NCBI GenBank assembly: GCA_017476305.1
Contig: JAFVAA010000458.1
Coordinates: 1-5,569, forward strand
Direction of reading: 5' to 3'
From: Lachnospiraceae bacterium
GTDB lineage: Bacteria > Bacillota > Clostridia > Lachnospirales > Lachnospiraceae
Length of the DNA: 5,569 bases
Notes under the pieces: generated by a model
Databases searched by the model: none
The model's input: only the letters and a program-made list of their open reading frames with translations
Told to the model about the DNA's origin: nothing
Program-made: the position numbers and the translations under genes
Shown: positions 1-5,569 of the stretch, piece after piece
Numbering within the stretch: position 1 is the stretch's first letter
Layout: the number at the start of each line of letters is the position of its first letter

Positions 1-70
1 ATCAAAAAAATGAAAAATATATGTTCTCAGACCAAAAAGCCAAAGGTGTAACGTGTATATAAAAAATAAT

Positions 71-115
71 AAAAAGTCCCGTAAGCTAATGTCTATAGTG
101 CTTGCGAGACTTTTT
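71..115. terminator. Two-way terminator-like hairpin
   Basis: Bases 71-86 and 100-115 form a 16-position imperfect inverted repeat around a 13-base spacer. Fourteen positions are Watson-Crick complementary. The other two become one G:U pair and one C:A mismatch, whichever strand is transcribed. The outer five pairs are A:T, so each strand carries a T-run at the 3' side of the stem. This is the usual look of a bidirectional terminator between convergent genes. The minus-strand gene at 223-1152 would supply one side, and a plus-strand gene beyond the left edge could supply the other, but that gene is not visible. It could also act as a back-up terminator for the minus strand alone. Confidence 0.5.
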
Positions 116-178
116 AAGTCCAAAAACTGTCAAAAACAGGATTATAACACAATTCTATCTGTAAGTAAAGCAAAAATC

Positions 179-204
179 AAAAAAAGGCAGGGGACACCCC
201 TGCC
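179..204 (-). terminator. Intrinsic terminator of the DUF5688 gene
   Basis: A perfect 8-bp G+C-rich stem (186-193 with 197-204) closes a 3-base loop. On the minus strand it is followed at once by seven T residues (185-179) and then further T-rich DNA. It lies 18 bases after the TAG stop of the gene ending at 223, which is ordinary placement for a Rho-independent terminator. On the plus strand a T-run starts only after six intervening bases, so the minus strand is the clear reading. Confidence 0.85.
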
Positions 205-222
205 GCAGACTTTTTTCAAATC

Positions 223-1152
223 CTACAAACAAATTTCCAGCGCATCCTTTTCCGCATCATAGAAATATACATGATCCGACAAGTATTCATCCTCCGTTAC
301 ACAGTCCCGATTCACTTCACAAACAATTTCCCTTAACTCTTTGTCCCCGATCCTGTCAGAACAGGGAAGTGCCAAAACCTCATGGATACTGCTTGGCAGC
401 ACATAAAAATTCCCCTGAAACATATCAGAAACCGTGTGCAGTGTATCCTCATATTTAAGTACAGCAGCACCATTAATCCCTAAACTGTTCGACAGGATGA
501 CCGGAATCTCATTGACATCTTCCACAATCTCCTTCTGAAAATACTGCAGCACTTCTTCATCCAGTTCCCGTTTTGAAAGAATATCCATGACCATCTGATG
601 CATATTATGTATTTTCAAAGGAAAACACCGTCTGGCATTTTCCTCTGCCAGCTTCATCAAGGATTCCTTTTTCACTCCCCACAGCTCCATCAAATGGTTT
701 GTCACCTGAAAGGAACCTATTTTTTCATCACTTTGATACACCAGGACAAAAAAAACCATAGCCATATCCAGATACCGAATATGCGGCATCGTTTTCAATT
801 CCTCCTCGTTTTTTTCATAGGAAATCAAACGAAACATAATGCGTTCTCTGCACTTTTCGTACGTCATATCCAGCTCGAGCCTTTTCATCCTGAACTGCTC
901 CGCAAAATACCTCATGGAAAGCTCTGTCACCAGCCTCTCTATGGAAATTCCATCCTTATAATTCTCGTATAATGGTTCAATGGAAAAATTCGGAGAAATA
1001 TTACTTTCCGTTGAATAGATAACTATCCCGTCATACTTTACAGAATTATTTTTCGATATCGAATGAAATCTCACCTGATAGGTTTCATCCCGGAATTTTC
1101 TTTCCAGTTCCGTTTTCAATTTTTCACAAAAATCGTTGTATTCCTTTTCCAT
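223..1152 (-). CDS. DUF5688 family protein of unknown function
   Basis: This is a soluble-looking protein of 309 residues with no signal peptide and no convincing membrane span. I recognise the DUF5688 pattern from memory: an N-terminal helix with acidic and basic residues; NNSVKYDG (about 35-42) followed by NISP (about 51-54); a central hydrophobic helix after the SYEKNEEEL stretch; an HLMELWGV segment; and the C-terminal signatures FYVLPSSIHEV (about 249-259) and LSDHVYFYD (about 291-299). The length fits the family. No catalytic motif is evident, so I assign no biochemical role. The start at 1152 is chosen because family members begin a few residues before this helix and because GGAAAG lies 8 bases upstream. 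The frame stays open to an ATG at 1236 (337 residues), preceded by AGGGAA at 10 bases, but those extra 28 residues do not look like the family. The gene stands alone with its own terminator, separated from the arabinose operon by about 0.7 kb, so no functional link to it is implied. Confidence 0.82.
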   Translation of the reverse strand: MEKEYNDFCEKLKTELERKFRDETYQVRFHSISKNNSVKYDGIVIYSTESNISPNFSIEPLYENYKDGISIERLVTELSMRYFAEQFRMKRLELDMTYEKCRERIMFRLISYEKNEEELKTMPHIRYLDMAMVFFVLVYQSDEKIGSFQVTNHLMELWGVKKESLMKLAEENARRCFPLKIHNMHQMVMDILSKRELDEEVLQYFQKEIVEDVNEIPVILSNSLGINGAAVLKYEDTLHTVSDMFQGNFYVLPSSIHEVLALPCSDRIGDKELREIVCEVNRDCVTEDEYLSDHVYFYDAEKDALEICL

Positions 1153-1376
1153 AATCCTCACTTTCCAGCGACAATCCGGTTCTTTGGAAATAAAAAGGAA
1201 CTTAATTGTCACTTTATCCAATCCATTTATTGACATACAAAGGAGATTCCCTGATCAAAAACAGATAATAACCCTTCCCTCTTTTTGTTGACCTATTTTT
1301 GTTTTAGACCAATAAGACCGGAACCCATGAAACGGGGAGAGAATAGCGAAACATGGAACTTTAGATTTTATCCTGA

Positions 1377-1439
1377 TTGACAGATTCAATCTATTTTACG
1401 ATTGAGTGTGGAGAAATAAAATAGACTATAATATATAAT
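1377..1439 (+). promoter_or_regulatory. Promoter-like hexamers on the plus strand
   Basis: Two exact TATAAT boxes occur at 1427-1432 and 1434-1439. The best partner for the first is TTGAGT at 1402-1407 with a long 19-base gap. An exact TTGACA is present at 1377-1382 but is badly spaced for either box. No open frame follows on this strand, so a working promoter here would make a non-coding or antisense transcript running toward araD. The DNA is A+T-rich enough for such boxes to arise by chance. Confidence 0.25.
1390..1425. repeat. 9-bp perfect inverted repeat
   Basis: TCTATTTTA (1390-1398) is repeated inverted as TAAAATAGA (1417-1425) with an 18-base spacer. A separate 6-bp dyad, GATTGA/TCAATC (1375-1380 with 1386-1391), lies just to its left and overlaps it by two bases. 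The right arm abuts the TATAAT at 1427. It could be an operator or an RNA stem, but the arms are A+T-rich and no binding protein can be named. Confidence 0.4.
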
Positions 1440-1707
1440 TTTTTCTGTACGATCACCTTAATAATGATACAACCTTCAGGCTACATCCTTTCAGATCACA
1501 GTTCTATAGTGATATGCTCTGAAATATCCCGTCGGAATCTCCACATATAGAATATCAAATAATGGCAAAGAGTACAATTAGCAAACCTGACTGTATTTCT
1601 TCAAAAATGTGCCTTACTTTCAGTAAATCATACTAGTATTTTACAATAGTGTTTGTGCAAATTCAATATTTTGCTCCTATCCAATTTATGCAGATTTACC
1701 AACATAA

Positions 1708-1740
1708 AATTTTCCTTTTTGCGAAAAACCCAGGAAAATT
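1708..1740. repeat. 13-bp bulged hairpin
   Basis: AATTTTCC (1708-1715) pairs with GGAAAATT (1733-1740). Inside it TTTTT (1716-1720) pairs with AAAAA (1724-1728) around a GCG loop, leaving CCCA (1729-1732) as a one-sided bulge. The minus-strand copy is followed by only a short T-run, so it is at best a weak terminator. Its role is unknown. Confidence 0.4.
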
Positions 1741-1789
1741 CAATATAAATCAATTCCTACAAAACATCTGGGAATAAAGTCGGGAAACG

Positions 1790-1830
1790 TTTTTTGCTTT
1801 ATAGGGCGAAGTTTCCGATAAAGCAAAAAA
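1790..1830. repeat. 13-bp perfect inverted repeat overlapping the araD terminator tract
   Basis: Bases 1790-1802 (TTTTTTGCTTTAT) and 1818-1830 (ATAAAGCAAAAAA) are exact inverted copies around a 15-base spacer. The right arm supplies most of the T-tract, read on the minus strand, of the adjacent araD terminator. A competing 6-bp pairing, GGAAAC (1783-1788) with GTTTCC (1811-1816), reaches across the left arm into the spacer. It may cap or stabilise read-through transcripts of the operon. That role is inference. Confidence 0.6.
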
Positions 1831-1859
1831 AGAATCCCGTATCAAATGTACAGGATTCT
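1825..1859 (-). terminator. Intrinsic terminator of the arabinose operon
   Basis: AGAATCC (1831-1837) and GGATTCT (1853-1859) form a 7-bp stem. After one C/A mismatch it extends by GTA/TAC (1839-1841 with 1849-1851) to a 7-base loop. On the minus strand the stem runs straight into seven T residues (1831-1825). It begins 23 bases after the araD stop codon, as expected for the end of the transcript. Confidence 0.8.
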
Positions 1860-1882
1860 CGTCATAGTCCGTTTTACGTAGT

Positions 1883-2578
1883 CTAATTCTGGCCGTAGTA
1901 AGCATTTTCCCCATGCTTTCTAAAGAAATGCTTATCCCTGATGCAGTCCGGTGCAGGCTTTACCTTCGGATTGATGACCTCCGTGCGGAATGCCATCTTC
2001 GCAACCTCCTCTAAAACCACAGCATTATGCACTGCTTCTTTCGCATCCTTCCCCCAGGTAAACGGTCCATGGTTCACACACAGAACGCCCGGCGTATACA
2101 TCGGATTCAATCCTCTGGTTTCAAAGGTTTCGATAATCACGAGTCCTGTATTTTTCTCATATGCTTCATCAATCTCCTCCGGAGTCAGCCCTCTGGCGCA
2201 TGGAATCTCTCCGAAGAAATAATCCGCATGTGTCGTACCATATAAAGGGATACTCCTTCCTGCCTGCGCCCAGGAGGTTGCCTCCGGTGAGTGCGTATGC
2301 ACCACTCCGCCAATCTCCGGATATTTTTTATAAAGCTCCAGATGGGTAGCTGTATCTGAGGATGGACGATACGTTCCTTCTATCTTATTTCCGTTTAAAT
2401 CCATCACGACCATATCCTCTGGTGACAGTGCCTCATAATCCACCCCGCTTGGTTTGATGACAAAATATCCGCTCTCCCTGTCAATCCCGCTGACATTTCC
2501 CCAGGTATAGGTCACGAGATTTCTCTTCGGAAGCTCCATATTTGCCTCATAAACCTCTTCCTTTAACTGCTCTAACAT
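1883..2578 (-). CDS. araD: L-ribulose-5-phosphate 4-epimerase
   Basis: AraD is a cytoplasmic class II aldolase-like enzyme that converts L-ribulose-5-phosphate to D-xylulose-5-phosphate by retro-aldol chemistry at a divalent metal, the last step of L-arabinose entry. The 231 residues match the length of E. coli AraD and align almost without gaps. The opening MLEQLKEEV parallels MLEDLKRQV of the E. coli enzyme. Visible active-site residues are Asp75 (in PSSDT), His94 and His96 (HTHS), Asp119 (THADY), His170 (NHGPF) and Tyr228 (YYGQ). They correspond to E. coli Asp76, His95, His97, Asp120, His171 and Tyr229. The frame is open upstream to an ATG at 2599 and a TTG at 2602, but AGGGAGG at 2588-2594 sits 9 bases before the ATG at 2578, and homology begins there. 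It is the last gene of the operon, 61 bases after the kinase. Related sugar-phosphate epimerases (SgbE, UlaF) act on the same compound, but the arabinose context makes AraD the clear choice. Confidence 0.96.
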   Translation of the reverse strand: MLEQLKEEVYEANMELPKRNLVTYTWGNVSGIDRESGYFVIKPSGVDYEALSPEDMVVMDLNGNKIEGTYRPSSDTATHLELYKKYPEIGGVVHTHSPEATSWAQAGRSIPLYGTTHADYFFGEIPCARGLTPEEIDEAYEKNTGLVIIETFETRGLNPMYTPGVLCVNHGPFTWGKDAKEAVHNAVVLEEVAKMAFRTEVINPKVKPAPDCIRDKHFFRKHGENAYYGQN

Positions 2579-2587
2579 AAAATAAAT

Positions 2588-2594
2588 CCTCCCT
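2588..2594 (-). promoter_or_regulatory. Ribosome binding site of araD
   Basis: AGGGAGG on the minus strand is a strong Shine-Dalgarno match placed 9 bases before the ATG at 2578. It lies inside the longer reading started at 2599 or 2602, so it decides the 231-residue start. Confidence 0.85.
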
Positions 2595-2639
2595 TCCATC
2601 AAAAAAGCAACACACAGACTCTATGCATCATCTGTTCCT

Positions 2640-4241
2640 CTACTCATCCTCAGCCATGTTTTTAATCGCCGCATGCTCTACCTCAAATGCCTTCACATAG
2701 CGTTTCATATAGGCATCAAAACCGTCCATTTCATCCTGCTTCGGCTCAATGGTCGTCCCTTTGCTGTCTTTAAAGATCTGTCCGTTTAAATAATCTTCCA
2801 AAGTCTGTCCATCTGCCTTATACGCTGCATAGAGTGCCAGAACCGCAATTCCCCATGCACCGCCCTCTCCTGCAGTTTCCATGACAGACACCGGCGCATG
2901 CATCGCAGCCGCCATCACGCGCTGACCTGCCTCCTTGATTTTAAAATACCCGCCGTGACCGTACATCTTATCGATCGGTACATTTTCCTCCTGCAAAAGA
3001 ATATCCAGACCGTACTTCAATGCACCGACTGCAGAGTAAAGCTGCAGCTTCATAAAATTATCAAAGGAAAAATCAGCATTTGCCGTCCGGACAAGGAGCG
3101 GTCTTCCCTCTAAAAATCCGGTCACCGGCTCGCCGGAAAAGTAGTTATAACTGATCATTCCGCCACAGTCTGCGCTTCCTTTGATGGAATGCTCGAACAT
3201 CACTTTAAACACCTGATCTCTGTCCATCTTCATTCCGGCTGCTTCCGAAAACTGCACGAACATATTCGCCCATGCATTGATTTCCGAGGTACAGTTATTG
3301 CAGTGCACCATTGCCACAGCATCCCCTACCGGTGTCGTCACGAGATCGATTTCCTTATGCACTTTGGAAAGAGGTTTTTCCAAAACGATCATGGCAAAGA
3401 CAGAGGTTCCTGCAGATACATTTCCGGTACGCACTGCGATGGAATTCGTCGCTGTCATTCCGGTTCCTGCATCGCCCTCCGGCGGGCAGACCGGAATCCC
3501 TGCCTCTAAGGTTCCGCTTGGATCCAAAAGCTTTGCTCCCTCTTCGGTCAATACACCCGCGTTTTCTCCTGCCACTAAAACCTTCGGAAGCACGTCCTTT
3601 AGCCGCCAGCTGTAACCATCTGCCTCCACGAGACCGTCAAAGCAGGAAACCATCTTTTCATCATAATCCCTCGTGGCACTGTCAATCGGAAACATTCCGG
3701 AAGCATCGCCGATTCCAAGCACCTTCTCCCCGGTCAGCTTCCAGTGGATATATCCCGCCAGTGTCGTAAAGAAGCTTAAGTTGCTTAAATGCTCCTCCTT
3801 ATTCAGCATCGCCTGATAAAGATGTGCGATGCTCCAGCGCTGCGGTACATTAAAAGAAAACTTTTCTGTCAGGATATCCGCAGCCTCCTCTGTAATCGTA
3901 TTTCTCCATGTGCGGAACGGTACTAAAAGTTCCCCGTCCTTATCAAATGCCATATAGCCATGCATCATTGCCGAAAAACCGATTGCCCCCACTGTTTTTA
4001 ACGGAGCACCGAACTGTTTTTCCACATCCTTCTGTAACTCTGCAAAAGCATCCTGTAATCCACCCCAGATGTCATCTAAACGGTACGTCCAGATTCCGTT
4101 TTCATAGCGGTTCTCCCAGGTATGACCTCCGGCTGCAAGAGGCGAACCATCCTGCCCCACGAGCACTGCCTTGATTCTGGTGGAACCAAATTCGATACCT
4201 ACTGCAGTTTTCCCACTTTCTATCCATTCTTTTCCGTTCAT
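2640..4241 (-). CDS. araB: FGGY-family ribulokinase of the arabinose operon (not of classical AraB type)
   Basis: This is a 533-residue sugar kinase that, by its place between araA and araD, should phosphorylate L-ribulose to L-ribulose-5-phosphate with ATP in the cytoplasm. Features of the FGGY fold are visible: the N-terminal phosphate loop [10 protein letters not shown] (15-24), with Glu17 where many family members have Asp; a GFSAMMHGY segment (88-96) like the sugar-contact region of xylulokinases; the catalytic-base motif EGDAGTG with Asp257 (codon 3471-3473); a second phosphate segment [10 protein letters not shown] (273-282); and C-terminal ATP-site segments GHGGYFK (428-434) and AGEGGAWG (457-464). 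It lacks the E. coli or Bacillus AraB sequence pattern and is shorter than their roughly 560 residues. Relatives are often annotated as xylulokinase. From memory, Clostridium acetobutylicum has an unrelated-to-AraB ribulokinase called AraK, and this may be that type. The symbol araB is given for role, not orthology. The SD AAAGGGG (4248-4254) lies 6 bases before the ATG. A xylulokinase role is the main alternative. Confidence 0.85.
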   Translation of the reverse strand: MNGKEWIESGKTAVGIEFGSTRIKAVLVGQDGSPLAAGGHTWENRYENGIWTYRLDDIWGGLQDAFAELQKDVEKQFGAPLKTVGAIGFSAMMHGYMAFDKDGELLVPFRTWRNTITEEAADILTEKFSFNVPQRWSIAHLYQAMLNKEEHLSNLSFFTTLAGYIHWKLTGEKVLGIGDASGMFPIDSATRDYDEKMVSCFDGLVEADGYSWRLKDVLPKVLVAGENAGVLTEEGAKLLDPSGTLEAGIPVCPPEGDAGTGMTATNSIAVRTGNVSAGTSVFAMIVLEKPLSKVHKEIDLVTTPVGDAVAMVHCNNCTSEINAWANMFVQFSEAAGMKMDRDQVFKVMFEHSIKGSADCGGMISYNYFSGEPVTGFLEGRPLLVRTANADFSFDNFMKLQLYSAVGALKYGLDILLQEENVPIDKMYGHGGYFKIKEAGQRVMAAAMHAPVSVMETAGEGGAWGIAVLALYAAYKADGQTLEDYLNGQIFKDSKGTTIEPKQDEMDGFDAYMKRYVKAFEVEHAAIKNMAEDE

Positions 4242-4292
4242 TTTCTTCCCCTTTCCAAATTTCTTATTTTTCTTTCCAGATTTACAGGCTTT

Positions 4293-4320
4293 ATTTTATC
4301 ATACCATAGCTCTTTTTCAA
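4293..4320 (-). promoter_or_regulatory. Possible internal promoter before the kinase gene
   Basis: On the minus strand TTGAAA (4315-4320) is separated by 16 bases from TAAAAT (4293-4298). A TG lies one base before the -10, giving an extended -10 (TGATAAAAT). It begins 4 bases after the araA stop and would start transcription about 45 bases before the kinase ATG, letting the kinase and araD be expressed apart from araA. The gap is A+T-rich, so a chance match is possible. Confidence 0.4.
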
Positions 4321-4324
4321 ACAA

Positions 4325-5569
4325 TCACCTGAAAAATACTTCCCCTAACATCAGATCCCTCTTAAAGTCACGAATCTTCGTATCCGCATCAATGTACACC
4401 GCCTCAATTCCCATCGCAGCAGCCCAGTCTCCCATCTGCTCTGCCGTCAGGTCATAGGAAAATGCCGTGTGATGTGCACCACCTGCTAAAATCCACGCCT
4501 CAGCCACGGTATAAAGATCTGGAAGCGGCTCCCAGAAATTCGTAGCTACCGGAAGCTTTGGCATAGGCTTTTCTACGTGCTTGCAGTTCACTTCATTGAT
4601 GATCAGACGGAAGCGGTTTCCTAAATCCACGAGAGAAGTCGCAATACCCCTTCCCTCCTTCGAAGTAAATACCAGTCTCGCCGGATCCTCCCTGTCACCC
4701 ATGGAAAGCGGCTGACACTTGATACGGATTGGTCCTTCTGCGATAGACGGGCATATTTCAAGCATATGCGCCTCTAAGATTCCTTCTTTTCCTCTCACAA
4801 GATTATAGGTATAATCCTCTAACATGGAAGTTCCCTTCGCATCCTTCATCCCCTCTGTCATAATCTTCATCAGACGGACCATGGCAGCTACCTTCCAGTC
4901 GCCCTCTGCACCAAAGCCATAGCCCTTTTCCATCAGTCTCTGAATCGCTAAGCCCGGAAGCTGCTTTAAGGCACCTAAATCCCCGAAGTGCGTCACGATC
5001 GCCTGATAGCCCTTTTCCTCCAGGAACCGTTCAAACCCGATCTCAATTTGTGCCTGAACCGCCACATGCTTTTTAAACTCCTCCGGATCTCTGCCTTCCA
5101 GTAAAATTTCATATTTACTGTAGTATTCGTCTAAAAGTGCGGAAACCTCTGCTTCTGTTACGTCTCCTACACATTCTGCAATCTGGTTTACCGGATAAGC
5201 ATCAATCTCCCATCCAAATTTAATCTGTGCCTCTACCTTATCGCCTTCCGTCACTGCCACATTACGCATATTGTCAGCTACACGCATCACACGGATATGG
5301 GAGGACTCGATGACACCGACTGCCGTCCGCATCCACCCCGCGATTTTTTTACGAACCACTTCATCCTTCCAATATCCTACGACAACCTTTCGCTCGATCC
5401 GCATCCGGCTCACGATATGACCATACTCTCTGTCCCCATGTGCCGCCTGATTCTCGTTCATAAAGTCCATGTCAATTGAATCATACGGTATTTCTTCGTT
5501 ATACTGTGTGTGAAGATGAAGCAGTGGCTTTCTGAACTCCTGAAGTCCTAATATCCAGGATTTCGCAGG
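4325..5569 (-). CDS. araA: L-arabinose isomerase, N-terminus beyond the window
   Basis: AraA is a cytoplasmic, Mn-dependent enzyme that converts L-arabinose to L-ribulose, the first step of the pathway. The frame stays open to the right edge and 414 codons are visible. Comparison with the 500-residue E. coli enzyme suggests that about 80-85 N-terminal residues are missing. The first visible residues (PAKSWI, then KPLLHLHTQ) already match the family, so the ATG at 5470 is an internal Met (MDFMNENQAAHG), not the start. Active-site motifs are intact: GAEGDWK with Glu at codon 4904-4906 (E. coli Glu306), LEDYTY with Glu at 4817-4819 (Glu333), EAHMLEICPS with His at 4766-4768 (His350), and GGAHHT with the His pair at 4469-4474 (region of His450). 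The gene ends with TGA, 83 bases before the kinase, and is the most upstream arabinose gene seen. Confidence 0.96.
   Translation of the reverse strand, partial: PAKSWILGLQEFRKPLLHLHTQYNEEIPYDSIDMDFMNENQAAHGDREYGHIVSRMRIERKVVVGYWKDEVVRKKIAGWMRTAVGVIESSHIRVMRVADNMRNVAVTEGDKVEAQIKFGWEIDAYPVNQIAECVGDVTEAEVSALLDEYYSKYEILLEGRDPEEFKKHVAVQAQIEIGFERFLEEKGYQAIVTHFGDLGALKQLPGLAIQRLMEKGYGFGAEGDWKVAAMVRLMKIMTEGMKDAKGTSMLEDYTYNLVRGKEGILEAHMLEICPSIAEGPIRIKCQPLSMGDREDPARLVFTSKEGRGIATSLVDLGNRFRLIINEVNCKHVEKPMPKLPVATNFWEPLPDLYTVAEAWILAGGAHHTAFSYDLTAEQMGDWAAAMGIEAVYIDADTKIRDFKRDLMLGEVFFR

Larger units (their letters stand above)
1153..1882. other. A+T-rich gene-free region between the DUF5688 gene and araD
   Basis: I find no supportable coding region on either strand and no tRNA, rRNA or riboswitch that I can recognise. 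The part nearest the DUF5688 gene (1153-1236) may instead be an N-terminal extension of that gene. The rest holds several inverted repeats, including 1390-1425, the 10-base palindrome at 1630-1639, 1708-1740 and 1790-1830. It also holds plus-strand promoter-like hexamers around 1402-1439, an 11-base direct repeat (AAATTCAATAT at 1659 and 1736), and the araD terminator at its right end. A weak minus-strand -10 (TATTAT, 1265-1270) could serve the DUF5688 gene, but no good -35 accompanies it. Confidence 0.6.

Noticed and set aside
53..262. 69-residue plus-strand open frame
   Set aside because: It runs through both hairpins and the 3' end of the DUF5688 gene, is lysine-rich from A-runs, and has no ribosome binding site or family likeness.
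598..972. 124-residue plus-strand open frame
   Set aside because: It lies wholly antisense to the DUF5688 gene and has the His/Phe/Leu-rich composition of a reverse shadow.
1446..1451. TGTACG, with a second TGTAC within 1847-1851, as AraR operator half-sites
   Set aside because: B. subtilis AraR boxes are longer palindromes around a TGTAC core. Only isolated half-sites occur here, one of them inside the terminator loop, and neither lies in front of a gene.
1782..1796. GGGAAACGTTTTTTG as a CcpA catabolite-repression (cre) site
   Set aside because: It has a cre-like centre but poor flanks, lies after the araD terminator rather than near a promoter, and is explained as part of the inverted repeat.
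1237..1882. tRNA, riboswitch, insertion sequence or CRISPR array in the gene-free stretch
   Set aside because: I see no cloverleaf, no known riboswitch core, no transposase frame or terminal repeats with target duplication, and no regularly spaced direct repeats.
2579..2602. Longer araD beginning at the ATG at 2599 or TTG at 2602
   Set aside because: The strong SD AGGGAGG lies inside this extension and is correctly spaced for the ATG at 2578, where homology to AraD begins.
3189..3769. Overlapping plus-strand open frames of 106 to 152 residues
   Set aside because: They are antisense to the kinase gene, rich in Arg, Pro, Ser and His, overlap one another, and show no recognisable family.
4325..5470. 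araA starting at the ATG at 5470
   Set aside because: The frame continues upstream to the window edge with clear AraA sequence (KPLLHLHTQ and SIDMDF), so this Met is internal.

Overview
The window looks like a low-to-moderate GC Clostridia chromosome, most likely Lachnospiraceae. The evidence is A+T-rich intergenic DNA, purine-rich Shine-Dalgarno (SD) sites, hairpin plus T-tract terminators, a DUF5688-type protein (a family I know mainly from gut Lachnospiraceae), and an arabinose kinase of the clostridial type rather than the enterobacterial AraB type. All convincing genes lie on the minus strand. Species cannot be assigned from this sequence alone.

Right two thirds (about 1825-5569): an L-arabinose catabolic operon read right to left. 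It contains araA (L-arabinose isomerase, cut by the right window edge), a ribulokinase of the FGGY family, and araD (L-ribulose-5-phosphate 4-epimerase). Together they turn L-arabinose into L-ribulose, then L-ribulose-5-phosphate, then D-xylulose-5-phosphate, which enters the pentose phosphate or phosphoketolase route. The gaps between genes are 83 and 61 bases. The araA-kinase gap holds a possible internal promoter. The operon ends in an intrinsic terminator just after araD, and the T-tract of that terminator lies inside a second, perfect 13-bp inverted repeat. The operon's main promoter, regulator and transporter are outside the window.

Middle (about 1237-1824): A+T-rich DNA with no supportable gene on either strand. 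It holds several inverted repeats and promoter-like hexamers on the plus strand, but no open frame follows them.

Left (1-1236): one minus-strand gene for a DUF5688 family protein of unknown function, followed by a strong intrinsic terminator and, further left, a second two-way terminator-like hairpin.

Nothing here amounts to a clearly new system. The points most worth a second look are the kinase that does not resemble classical AraB, the compound hairpin after araD, the structured gene-free stretch, and the uncharacterised DUF5688 protein.
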